Source of the DNA: Bacteroidetes bacterium OLB10
GTDB taxonomy: Bacteria > Bacteroidota > Bacteroidia > AKYH767-A > OLB10
NCBI GenBank assembly: GCA_001567275.1
Contig: LNBX01000030.1
Span: 22,251-86,250 of the forward strand
DNA: 64,000 nucleotides
Reading direction: 5' to 3'
Under the pieces are notes generated by a model. That model was not told the origin of the DNA, ran no database searches, and was given only the letters and a program-made list of their open reading frames with translations. Position numbers and translations under genes: made by a program. How positions within the stretch are numbered: the first letter of the stretch is position 1; every line of letters begins with the position of its first letter. This document shows positions 10,677 through 19,346 of the stretch, in pieces.

Positions 10677-13409
10677 ATGAATAAGTTAATTCGTTCCGCT
10701 ATGGCAGCAATGATGTTGTTTATCGGGACACAGGGTTTTTCACAAACAAAAACACCACCTGCTCCTGTAAAAGTAGCATCGGTAGAAGGCATCACAGAAT
10801 ATAAATTAGCTAATGGACTTCGTGTGTTACTTTTTCCTGACCCTTCCAAATCAACAGTTACAGTCAACATCACTTATCTTGTTGGTTCACGTATGGAAGG
10901 TTATGGCGAAACAGGTATGGCACATTTGTTAGAGCACATGGTATTCAAAGGTTCCACCAATCACAAGAACATACCTCAGGAACTTACTGCACATGGTGCA
11001 CGTCCTAATGGAACTACCTGGTACGACCGTACCAATTATTTTGAATCATTCAATGCTACAGAGGAGAATCTGCGATGGGCATTGAGTCTGGAGAGCGACC
11101 GAATGGTAAATTCATTCATTGACAAAAAAGATTTGGAATCAGAATTTTCTGTTGTACGCAATGAGTTTGAACGCGGAGAAAATGATCCCGGCAGCGTATT
11201 GATGGAACGTGTTATTTCAACAGCTTACCTGTGGCATAATTATGGAAAATCTACTATCGGCTCAAAAGAAGATATAGAGCGTGTTCCGATTGAAAACCTA
11301 AAAGCATTTTATAAGAAATATTATCAACCCGATAATGCAGTGCTCACTATTGCAGGGAAAATTGATGAACCGAAAGCACTTCAACTGGTGAATGAATATT
11401 TTGGTGTGATACCAAAACCTGAGCGTAAATTGCAGGAAACATTTACGGTGGAGCCTACACAGGATGGCGAACGCAGTGTAGTATTACGCAGAGTGGGCGA
11501 TGTGCAGATGGCAGCCTGTGGTTATCATATTCCTTCAGGCTCCAGTCCTGATTATGCAGCTGTGGAAGTGCTGGTGGAAGCATTGACAAACGAACCTGCA
11601 GGAAGACTTTACAAGGCACTTATCGAAACAAAAAAAGCAAGCAGCACTTATGGTTATGCTTTCCAGCTTAAAGACCCCGGCTTTGCTTACTTCGCAGCTG
11701 AAGTTTTGAAAGATAAATCAGTAGATACAGTGATGAATACCATGACAAATTTGTTTGATAATCTGTCGAAAAATCCGTTTACCAAAGAAGAAGTTGACCG
11801 TGCAAAAAATACACTGTCGAAAGATTTAATGCTTCAGTTCAACAACAGCGACAGAGTAGGATTGGCTCTGAGTGAATATATTGCATTAGGTGATTGGAGA
11901 TTGTATTTTATTTACAGAGATGCATTGGAGAAGGTGACACCTGCCGATGTGAATCGTGTAGCTGCTGAATATTTTAAACCCAGCAACCGTACCACAGGAT
12001 TGTTTATTCCTGAAGCTAAACCTGATCGTGCTGTCATTCCGGCATCACCTGACGTGAATGCTTTGGTGAAAGATTATAAAGGCAACAAAGCACTTACCGA
12101 AGCAGAAGCCTTCGACCCTTCTCCATCCAATATTGAATCACGTATAAAGAAAGCAACCGTTTCAGGAGGAGCAAAATATACATTGCTGAAGAAAACAACA
12201 CGCGGAGGAAATGTTTCGGTAAGAATGACTATGCACATTGGAAATCCTGCTGTTTTACAAAACAAAGGTCTTGCATCTTCCTTCACCGCAGATATGCTGA
12301 AACGCGGAACAAAAAATAAGTCATTCCAGCAGATTAATGATGAAATAGACAGACTAAAATCCAATGTATCAATTAATGGAAGCGGACAGGAAGTAAATAT
12401 CAATATCACTACAACCAAAGAAAACCTGAACGGAATTCTTAATCTAGTGAATGAAATGATTAAGCAACCTGCATTTTCTCAGCAGGAGTTTGACAAATTG
12501 AAAGAAGAACAACTTGCTTCCATTGATCAGCAACGCAGCGAGCCACAGTCGATAGCATCTAATTTGTTCGAAAAAACACTGAACCCTTATCCTAAGGAAG
12601 ACTTCAGATATGTGATGAGTTTTGATGAAGAAAAAGAAGCACTGAATAAACTTACAATTGATGATGTGAAGAATTTCTATAACAGATTTTATTCAACCAA
12701 CAATGCTACTGTTGCTATTGTAGGTGATTTTGATGAGCCTTCACTGATTATCACACTGAATAATTTGCTCGACAAATGGGGTGCTCCTGTATTGTTCGAT
12801 CGTGCAAAAGATTTATATTTTGATGTAACTCCGGTAAACGAAAAAATCAATACTCCCGACAAAGCAAATGCGCTGATGCTTGCCGGAATGAATCTTGAAC
12901 TACGGGATGATGATGCAGATTATCCTGCATTGGTAATAGGAAATTATATGTTGGGAGGAGGTTTTTTGAATTCACGATTGGCAACACGTATTCGTCAGAA
13001 AGAAGGAATCAGCTATGGTGTCGGTTCACAGTTGCAGGCAGGTTCTCAGGATAAATCAGGAGGCTTTATTACGTATGCAATTTACAATCCCGATAACTCT
13101 GAAAGACTCATTGAAGCTTACAAAGATGAAATGAACAAAATGGTAAAAGAAGGTTTTACGAAGGAAGAATTGGCAGATGCAGTAAAAGGGTTTATTCAAT
13201 CACGCTCAGTAAGCCGCTCGCAGGACAGAGAACTGTGTGCACGATTGAATAATTATATTTTCCTCGACCGTACAATGAAATGGGATGAAGATTTTGAAAA
13301 GAAAATTCAGGCGCTTACAGTTGAGCAGGTGAATGCTGCCATGCGCAAATGGATTAATCCTGAAAAAATATCCTACATCCAGGCAGGAGATTTTAATCGC
13401 AAGAAATAA
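10677..13409 (+). CDS. M16 family zinc peptidase (pitrilysin-like), secreted or periplasmic
   Basis: A 910-residue two-lobe M16 peptidase. The signal peptide is MNKLIRSAMAAM to about residue 22 (GFSQ). The first lobe has the inverted zinc motif HLLEH (His83, Glu86, His87) and a distal Glu region near 157-166 (SEFSVVRNEFERGEN). The second lobe (about 490-900) has the usual inactive M16 fold with LGGGFLNSRLATRIRQKEGISYGVGS. It likely degrades peptides in the periplasm or envelope. It follows the small protease by 37 bases, and a clear terminator follows at 13439-13465. Confidence 0.95.
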   Translation: MNKLIRSAMAAMMLFIGTQGFSQTKTPPAPVKVASVEGITEYKLANGLRVLLFPDPSKSTVTVNITYLVGSRMEGYGETGMAHLLEHMVFKGSTNHKNIPQELTAHGARPNGTTWYDRTNYFESFNATEENLRWALSLESDRMVNSFIDKKDLESEFSVVRNEFERGENDPGSVLMERVISTAYLWHNYGKSTIGSKEDIERVPIENLKAFYKKYYQPDNAVLTIAGKIDEPKALQLVNEYFGVIPKPERKLQETFTVEPTQDGERSVVLRRVGDVQMAACGYHIPSGSSPDYAAVEVLVEALTNEPAGRLYKALIETKKASSTYGYAFQLKDPGFAYFAAEVLKDKSVDTVMNTMTNLFDNLSKNPFTKEEVDRAKNTLSKDLMLQFNNSDRVGLALSEYIALGDWRLYFIYRDALEKVTPADVNRVAAEYFKPSNRTTGLFIPEAKPDRAVIPASPDVNALVKDYKGNKALTEAEAFDPSPSNIESRIKKATVSGGAKYTLLKKTTRGGNVSVRMTMHIGNPAVLQNKGLASSFTADMLKRGTKNKSFQQINDEIDRLKSNVSINGSGQEVNINITTTKENLNGILNLVNEMIKQPAFSQQEFDKLKEEQLASIDQQRSEPQSIASNLFEKTLNPYPKEDFRYVMSFDEEKEALNKLTIDDVKNFYNRFYSTNNATVAIVGDFDEPSLIITLNNLLDKWGAPVLFDRAKDLYFDVTPVNEKINTPDKANALMLAGMNLELRDDDADYPALVIGNYMLGGGFLNSRLATRIRQKEGISYGVGSQLQAGSQDKSGGFITYAIYNPDNSERLIEAYKDEMNKMVKEGFTKEELADAVKGFIQSRSVSRSQDRELCARLNNYIFLDRTMKWDEDFEKKIQALTVEQVNAAMRKWINPEKISYIQAGDFNRKK

Positions 13410-13438
13410 CAAACCTGCAATAAGTAAATTATTGAAAG

Positions 13439-13465
13439 GCCGTCTCTGAACTGAGACGGCTTTTT
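13439..13465 (+). terminator. Rho-independent terminator after the M16 peptidase
   Basis: GCCGTCTC (13439-13446), a six-base loop and GAGACGGC (13453-13460) form a perfect 8-bp stem followed by TTTTT. It closes the protease transcript ahead of the comEC-like gene. Confidence 0.9.
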
Positions 13466-13534
13466 ATTTTAGTAAAGAGAAAGTCTTCTTTTATTAATAT
13501 AAAAGAGTTACTTTTACAGCAAACCGCCAAACCA

Positions 13535-15661
13535 ATGCGTCCCTATTCGCAAGTACCCATTCTGCGGCTGCTATTGCCACTCTGCCTGGGTATAGTGTGC
13601 GGAATATTTTCCGGCATTTCCATTTATCCGGTATTAGCTGTTATGATAATATCGTTTCTGATAATGCTCGCTTACATTATTATCAGAAAACTGAAAAGGT
13701 CATTTTCTTACAGGCATTATTTCGGAGTGGCAGTTTTTATATTTTTTATAGCAACCGGTTTTATGCTGATAAGGCTGAATACAACATGGTTAGAAAAATA
13801 TCATTATACTCAGTTTACAAATGCCGAAGCTTATCTGATTCGTTTGTCGGAACCATGGCATCAGAAAGCAAAATCCATCAAAGCCGAAGGCGATGTAGTG
13901 GCAGTGCGTGTGAACAATGCTTGGAAGGCAACACGTGGCAAAACGTTGGTCTATTTCGAAAACAGCAATAGTGCAAAGAAGCTGAAATATGGCTCTCTGG
14001 TGATCACTCAGGTTCATCCACAGGAAATACCTCCACCACTTAATCCGGGTTCGTTCAATTACAAGCGGTTTTTGAGTTTTCATCAGATATATAATCAGTT
14101 TTATTTACCGGCTGATGCATGGACATTTGAAGGCATGGGCTATCGCTCCAGTTTATGGCAACAGGCTTATGCATACCGTGATTTATTTTTAAGCGAAATA
14201 AGCAATCAGATATTGATTCCACGCGAGGTGGCTGTATGTTCGGCATTGCTGGTAGGTTATGTTGACCAGCTTGATGCCGATCTTGTTTCAGCGTATGCCA
14301 GCTCGGGAGCATTACATGTTCTTAGCGTTTCAGGATTGCATGTAGGATTAATTTTTGTTCTCCTTCAGAAATTATTCTTTTTCATGGACAAAAATAAACT
14401 GGCTTATATGCTGAAACAACTTTTTATCATCTTGCTCATTTGGTTTTATGCTTTTATCACAGGTTTATCAGCACCCATTCTTCGGTCAGCTATGATGATT
14501 TCAATTATTCTCATTGCAAAGTATCTCAGACGCGACAGCTATATGTTGAATACCACACTGGCATCTGCTTTTATTATTCTTTGCATAAATCCTTTTGCAC
14601 TTACCGAAGTAGGATTTCAACTTTCGTATCTTGCAGTTATTGGAATTGTTTATCTGCATCAGCGTTTTGTTACACTAATTTACACATCCAATCATTTGCT
14701 GAATGCTGCCTGGCAGCTAACTTCTGTTTCCATTTGCGCACAGTTGGTGACATTCCCGTTAGGACTATTATATTTTAATCAGTTTCCCAATCTGTTTCTT
14801 ATTTCAAATCTGGCAATTATTCCTATTTCAACTGTAGTTATCTGGGTGGCTGTAGCAGCACTGATGCTTTCATTTGTTTCTTATCTGAGTGTTATTGTAT
14901 TCTGGTTATGGAAGATTGTATTTGCACTCACCTGGCTCATGAACGAAATGCTTGTGACGGCTGAACAGTTCAGATATGCTGTGATAAAAGGAGTTTACCT
15001 CACCATTGGTCAGACATGGTTAATTTATATTATCATTGCAATGGCAGTTTGGTTTTTGCTTTATAAAAACAGAAGAGCTGTTTACCTGTTTTATATCTCT
15101 TCATTTCTGCTAATTCTATCCTTTATCTATGACCAGATACTTATCAATAATCAGAAGAAACTGATAGTATATGCAATTAAAGGTCAATCTGCCATTGAGA
15201 TAATGAATGGAAACAGAAAAGTGTTTATTTCATCTGACGAAGTATTCAACGATAAAAGTCTGATCAGGTTCAACATCGAACGATACTGGTACGAAACCGG
15301 CATGAAGCAATTAGTACATCTGCCAATGATATGGAATAATACACGTGCAGCAGAAAAGAATGACAGAGTTATTAATCGGTTTGTAGCAACACATGAAAAT
15401 TTCCTTTGTTATGAAGGAAAGTTGATTTACATTCCAACTGGATTTGTTCCCTTTTCTGCAAAAGATAACAGGATAAAGGTTCATACCGTCATTGTTACAG
15501 ATCAGTGCAAAAACAAGTTGAGTACGTTACTTCAGCGGGTAGAAACTAAAAATCTGATTATTGATGCAAGCAGCAAAATAAAAATTAAAGATGTGGCATT
15601 TCCGTCAGGGACGAATGTATATGACTTAAGAAAACAAGGTGCTGCAATGATTGAAATGTAG
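13535..15661 (+). CDS. ComEC/Rec2-family DNA-uptake channel protein
   Basis: A 708-residue polytopic inner-membrane protein. The N-terminal part (about 1-190) has several membrane helices and a DUF4131-like soluble domain. The competence domain follows with ALLVGYVDQLDADLVSAYASSGALHVLSVSGLHVGL (about 230-270), the hallmark of ComEC, and 8-10 further helices to about residue 535. In transformable bacteria it carries single-stranded DNA across the inner membrane. The C-terminal 170 residues show no HxHxDH, so the metallo-beta-lactamase-like nuclease domain seen in Bacillus ComEC is absent or unrecognisable. No other competence gene is nearby. Confidence 0.9.
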   Translation: MRPYSQVPILRLLLPLCLGIVCGIFSGISIYPVLAVMIISFLIMLAYIIIRKLKRSFSYRHYFGVAVFIFFIATGFMLIRLNTTWLEKYHYTQFTNAEAYLIRLSEPWHQKAKSIKAEGDVVAVRVNNAWKATRGKTLVYFENSNSAKKLKYGSLVITQVHPQEIPPPLNPGSFNYKRFLSFHQIYNQFYLPADAWTFEGMGYRSSLWQQAYAYRDLFLSEISNQILIPREVAVCSALLVGYVDQLDADLVSAYASSGALHVLSVSGLHVGLIFVLLQKLFFFMDKNKLAYMLKQLFIILLIWFYAFITGLSAPILRSAMMISIILIAKYLRRDSYMLNTTLASAFIILCINPFALTEVGFQLSYLAVIGIVYLHQRFVTLIYTSNHLLNAAWQLTSVSICAQLVTFPLGLLYFNQFPNLFLISNLAIIPISTVVIWVAVAALMLSFVSYLSVIVFWLWKIVFALTWLMNEMLVTAEQFRYAVIKGVYLTIGQTWLIYIIIAMAVWFLLYKNRRAVYLFYISSFLLILSFIYDQILINNQKKLIVYAIKGQSAIEIMNGNRKVFISSDEVFNDKSLIRFNIERYWYETGMKQLVHLPMIWNNTRAAEKNDRVINRFVATHENFLCYEGKLIYIPTGFVPFSAKDNRIKVHTVIVTDQCKNKLSTLLQRVETKNLIIDASSKIKIKDVAFPSGTNVYDLRKQGAAMIEM

Positions 15662-15675
15662 CAGAGGTAACACTT

Positions 15676-17109
15676 TTAATGGAGGTCTTCTCCGCTATAA
15701 TCATCTTTTGCTTTTCGTTTTTTTCGTTTGCTAAGTTTATCCATAGCATAGCTGCTGTGTTTGATACCTATATAAATATCGCAACCATTAAACTTAGAGA
15801 GGCCAAGCAGTGAAGTAAGATAATCGGAACCAACAACTACTTGTCCTAAACGAAGGCAGGCGCCCAAACGCATCTGATTATATTCATACAACGACACAGG
15901 CATTGAAAATTCATAACGCCACATTTCTATTCGGGGGGTAAGGCTTATTTGTGCCGGCCTTCTCACACCTGTAGTTTTTGAAGTCAATGGTTGAATCAGT
16001 GATGCATTAATATATAAACAGGAGTTAAGGCTGTAATCAAACTGAAGACTTAAAGCAGCAGGTAATTGTGCGCGGTAACGGGTCACAGTATAACCTGAAG
16101 TAGAGTCATCAAATATTTTGGAACGGATTAATTCCCCGAGGTAGCTGACATTTTTAATTTGAGTGGTATCAATACCATCCCAGTTGAAGGAATTATTGTT
16201 GATCTCAACATTACGGGTTTGTTGGGTAAACAAAATACTTCCTGCATCTACGAGAGAGATTCCAAGTTTGTACTGATATTTTTTAAGCTTCAGCCTGCTG
16301 GCGTAAACATTATATGCTTCAGGATTCAGGTTATGTATATACTGTACTCCCCATGTAGTGCTGAAACCTCTTCCTCTGATTTTTAGATAGTCGGCTGACC
16401 CATCATCAGGCATGGCATAACCATACTGGGCCTGTAAGTCGGCTACCTGCAGATAGGTTTCATCATCAAACTTGTAATGCATGTGGTCAATGTTGGCATA
16501 CATTCCGTCCATTCCTAGGAGATAGTTGACGGTAACTCCGGCAGCCAATCTGTTTTTATCACTGATTTTAAATTGTTGCGCCACGCTGGCACCAATTTCA
16601 CCATAGACCAATGCTGCTAATTGATTGTTGGAAGCTTCTAACTCCTGGCGTTGCAAGGGCAAATATTGACTTGATTCATAAAAGAATTTCGCCATTTGAA
16701 AATCCACATTGCGCACACTGGCATCCGCTCTCAGTGCAGAGTGCACCCCAAATGCAGTCTGACCAATACGGGTAAAGAATGAGGGTCCTTTAATCATACC
16801 ATGCAGATAAGCATTCTTGTCGGAGGTGGTATAATTATCCTGCCAGTTGTATTGTCCGTAATTGCCTTTGAAAAACTTTCCTATAGACATTTCGCCCTTT
16901 GGAAGATAGAGGTAATCGTTTTGGAAAGTAACATTGCCCGACAGAACGTTGAGTTCATATTTTATAGGGGAAAATGCCATTGATGATGGGTTCAGATCAA
17001 TGGCGAAGTTGCCTCCATAGTTGCTGTTGGCAATACCCCACATTTCCTGAGAATAAGCTGTTGCTGACAGCAGAATCCCTATGATGGTTAACCGTAATGC
17101 TGATATCAT
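15676..17109 (-). CDS. DUF5723-like predicted outer-membrane beta-barrel protein
   Basis: The 477-residue protein has a signal peptide (MISALRLTIIGILLSATAYSQ) and a body with alternating hydrophobic and aromatic residues typical of Bacteroidota beta-barrel proteins, including an N-terminal DLNPSSMAFSPIKYELNVLSG segment. This resembles DUF5723, by memory only. It ends in a Lys/Arg-rich tail (KLSKRKKRKAKDDY), not a sorting domain. The function is unknown. It is convergent with the ComEC-like gene, with only 14 bases between the two stops. Confidence 0.7.
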   Translation of the reverse strand: MISALRLTIIGILLSATAYSQEMWGIANSNYGGNFAIDLNPSSMAFSPIKYELNVLSGNVTFQNDYLYLPKGEMSIGKFFKGNYGQYNWQDNYTTSDKNAYLHGMIKGPSFFTRIGQTAFGVHSALRADASVRNVDFQMAKFFYESSQYLPLQRQELEASNNQLAALVYGEIGASVAQQFKISDKNRLAAGVTVNYLLGMDGMYANIDHMHYKFDDETYLQVADLQAQYGYAMPDDGSADYLKIRGRGFSTTWGVQYIHNLNPEAYNVYASRLKLKKYQYKLGISLVDAGSILFTQQTRNVEINNNSFNWDGIDTTQIKNVSYLGELIRSKIFDDSTSGYTVTRYRAQLPAALSLQFDYSLNSCLYINASLIQPLTSKTTGVRRPAQISLTPRIEMWRYEFSMPVSLYEYNQMRLGACLRLGQVVVGSDYLTSLLGLSKFNGCDIYIGIKHSSYAMDKLSKRKKRKAKDDYSGEDLH

Positions 17110-17550
17110 TCTGGTAATTATTTAGAGTAATTAAACGGTGAGGGGAGTTGATGAGTTAATGGTTTTTAATTCTATTCTTACAGTCATAGAGTGTGATTTT
17201 ACAGTGTAAGAAATCGCAATAAAACTGTAGTTTTTATCTCCTGAAATAATGGGGACTTAAAAAATCAACTGAGGTTATTAACAATTGGTTTAAGAAGGTA
17301 AAGCTTATTCTCACAGAGGAGAATGTGAGGGACAGACGTATTATTTATCTCTTAAAAATCGAAATTTCAGAGGAGAAGTTTAATTCTCCCATTCTTATAC
17401 AACAAGTAAAAGTAGTGTAAGGTACAGAGTAAGATTAACCTCATTCCCCTCTGAAAACCCTTGTTAATAAATTCATGACACGGGATGATGAATAGCAGTT
17501 TTTTATGTATTTGATTTGTTCACTGAATTTATAAAAAATCAAATTTCAAA
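17110..17550. other. 441-base intergenic region between divergent genes
   Basis: No convincing reading frame. It should contain the promoters of the DUF5723-like gene (minus) and the SWIB gene (plus), but I found no strict TAnnTTTG box with a matching -33 element. At 17307-17329 two alternative stems overlap: ATTCTC/GAGAAT and CTCACA/TGTGAG. They share bases, so only one can form at a time. The meaning is unclear. Confidence 0.5.
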
Positions 17551-17922
17551 ATGGCAACTAAAAAAGCTAAAAAAGGCTCCCGCAAAAAAGAAGGCAGCCC
17601 CAAAAAAGAAAGCAGCTCCTAAAAAGAAGGCAGCTCCAAAAAAGAAAGCAGCACCAAAGAAAAAAGTTAAGCGTACTCCAAATGCTGCATTTATGAAAGC
17701 TATGACAATTGGTGAAGCTCTTCACCCGATTGTTGGCAGCAAACCACTTCCACGCACTGAAGTTGTAAAAAAACTTTGGGAATACATTAAGAAAAACAAA
17801 TTACAGGATCCAAAAGAGAAACGTAACATCAACGCTGATGATAACTTGAAGAAAGTATTCAACGGCAAAAAAACCGTTTCTATGTTTGAAATGACTAACT
17901 CGTTAGCAAACACCTTTCTTAA
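17551..17922 (+). CDS. SWIB/MDM2-domain DNA-associated protein with Lys/Ala/Pro tail (two frame breaks)
   Basis: A small basic protein with a histone H1-like N-terminal tail of KKKAAP repeats and a SWIB domain (RTPNAAFMKAMTIGEALHPIVG ... LPRTEVVKKLWEYIKKNKL). It is probably chromatin-associated. The natural start is ATG 17551 (MATKKAKK). An extra A in the run 17569-17574 breaks the frame; with five A it reads on as APAKKKAAP. A second break, a missing A at 17896-17897, hides the end: with AAA the tail reads MTKLVSKHLS and stops at TAA 17920-17922, as in relatives. The two errors cancel, so the natural gene is about 123 codons. Read without correction, the frame (17516-18076) runs wrongly through a terminator hairpin. 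Confidence 0.85.
17585..17656 (+). repeat. Four tandem 18-base units encoding KKKAAP
   Basis: Four consecutive 18-base units, each encoding Lys-Lys-Lys-Ala-Ala-Pro with synonymous differences, make up the basic tail of the SWIB protein. Such arrays change copy number easily and are prone to indel errors because of the A runs. Confidence 0.9.
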
Positions 17923-17941
17923 GATTTCTGTAAGAAAAAAT

Positions 17942-17980
17942 ACGGGGAAAATTCGAGAGAATTTTCCCCGTTATTTTTTT
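17942..17980 (+). terminator. Strong terminator after the SWIB gene
   Basis: ACGGGGAAAATTC (17942-17954), loop GAGA and GAATTTTCCCCGT (17959-17971) form a perfect 13-bp stem followed by TATTTTTTT. It lies 20 bases after the restored SWIB stop at 17922, which supports that stop. Confidence 0.93.
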
Positions 17981-18232
17981 GTGCTTTTTGTAAATGCCAT
18001 GAAAATAATACTACCCCATTCAAAACAAATTCTAAAAAAGCACGGGCATTTCACTGTAGTTTTGAATTGCAGGTAGAATTAAAACTTTACCTTTTCTTAT
18101 ACTTTTATCACCCAGTGTTTTTTTATCATCCCTTTCAATAGGTGTTCTCCGGTTTTGAATTTGATTTTCAAACTTTATTGGAGATGCTATGTTTATTCCT
18201 TTACCGTATTTTTATAACTTCAATTCCATTCA

Positions 18233-19327
18233 ATGCCGGGTATTCGTTTTACAAAATTTATTGCACTTCCTGATGAGAATCCGTTTGATCGCCTGCTACC
18301 GTTATTTTTGGAATTGCTCACCTATACTTCTGGAGATGTAGCTGAAGCATTATCGTGGCTCACAGAGTTAGATAAGCAGTATCAGCTTACCGATAAAAAT
18401 TACGGCCTGGGTGACTTTATCCGTGACCTGCAAGAGAAAGGTTATATCAAAGAGAATAACGAAAGCGGAGCAATGATGATGACTTCACGCTCGGAACAGA
18501 GTATCAGAAAACAATCATTGGATGAAGTGTTTGGAAAACTTAAAAAGGCAGGGAAAGGAAATCATAAAACTTTTTATACCGGACAAGGGGATGAGTTGAG
18601 TACCGATATACGCCCGTTTCAGTTTGGCGATACTGCAGATATCATCAACATGACACAGTCGTTGCAAAACGCACAGATACATCATGGCGTAGACGATTTT
18701 AAGATAACGGAAGATGATCTGGAAATTCAGGAGAGAGAGTTTAAAACGCAGAATGCTACAGTGCTGATGATTGATATTTCTCACTCCATGATATTGTATG
18801 GCGAAGACCGTATTACTCCTGCCAAGAAAGTTGCCATGGCACTGGCAGAGTTAATTCGTACACGTTATCCCAAAGACACACTCGATATCATAACTTTTGG
18901 TGACGATGCTTTTCCAATTACTGTCAAAGAATTGCCCTACCTGCAGGTTGGCCCTTTTCATACCAATACTTCTGCAGGTCTGCAGTTGGCAATGGACTTA
19001 TTGCGAAGACGTAAAACTGCCAACAAACAGATTTTTATGATAACTGACGGCAAGCCAACATGCCTTAAAGAAGGTGCTGAATATTATAAAAACAGTTTTG
19101 GCCTTGACAGAAAAATAATGAATCACGTTTTCAGCCTGGCTGCACAGTGCAGACGTTTACATATTCCCATTACTACTTTTATGATAGCTACCGACCCATA
19201 TCTTCAGCAATTTGTAAGAGAGTTTACAGAGATAAATAAAGGACGTGCATTTTACAGTTCGCTGAATGGTTTAGGAGAGTTTATATTTGAAGATTACGTA
19301 AGAAACAGAAAAAAATCAGTGCGATAA
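18233..19327 (+). CDS. VWA-domain (MIDAS) protein, partner of the adjacent MoxR ATPase
   Basis: A 364-residue cytoplasmic protein (no signal peptide) with an N-terminal helical region and a C-terminal von Willebrand A domain. The metal-ion-dependent adhesion site is complete: DISHS (Asp181, Ser183, Ser185), a Thr/Ser stretch NTSAG and ITDGKP. It is followed after 19 bases by a MoxR/Mg-chelatase-I-like AAA+ ATPase. Such pairs act as ATP-driven metal-insertion or remodelling machines in the known families. The target here cannot be told from the sequence. Confidence 0.85.
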   Translation: MPGIRFTKFIALPDENPFDRLLPLFLELLTYTSGDVAEALSWLTELDKQYQLTDKNYGLGDFIRDLQEKGYIKENNESGAMMMTSRSEQSIRKQSLDEVFGKLKKAGKGNHKTFYTGQGDELSTDIRPFQFGDTADIINMTQSLQNAQIHHGVDDFKITEDDLEIQEREFKTQNATVLMIDISHSMILYGEDRITPAKKVAMALAELIRTRYPKDTLDIITFGDDAFPITVKELPYLQVGPFHTNTSAGLQLAMDLLRRRKTANKQIFMITDGKPTCLKEGAEYYKNSFGLDRKIMNHVFSLAAQCRRLHIPITTFMIATDPYLQQFVREFTEINKGRAFYSSLNGLGEFIFEDYVRNRKKSVR

Positions 19328-19346
19328 ACGTTTGACAAAATCATTT

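Noticed and set aside
17569..17574. Programmed frameshifting as explanation for the SWIB and other breaks
   Set aside because: The sites differ, no stimulatory structure is seen, and the corrections go both ways (extra and missing bases), as expected for errors.
17923..18076. C-terminal extension of the SWIB protein
   Set aside because: It would be translated through a perfect 13-bp terminator; a one-base correction gives the family C-terminus at 17922.
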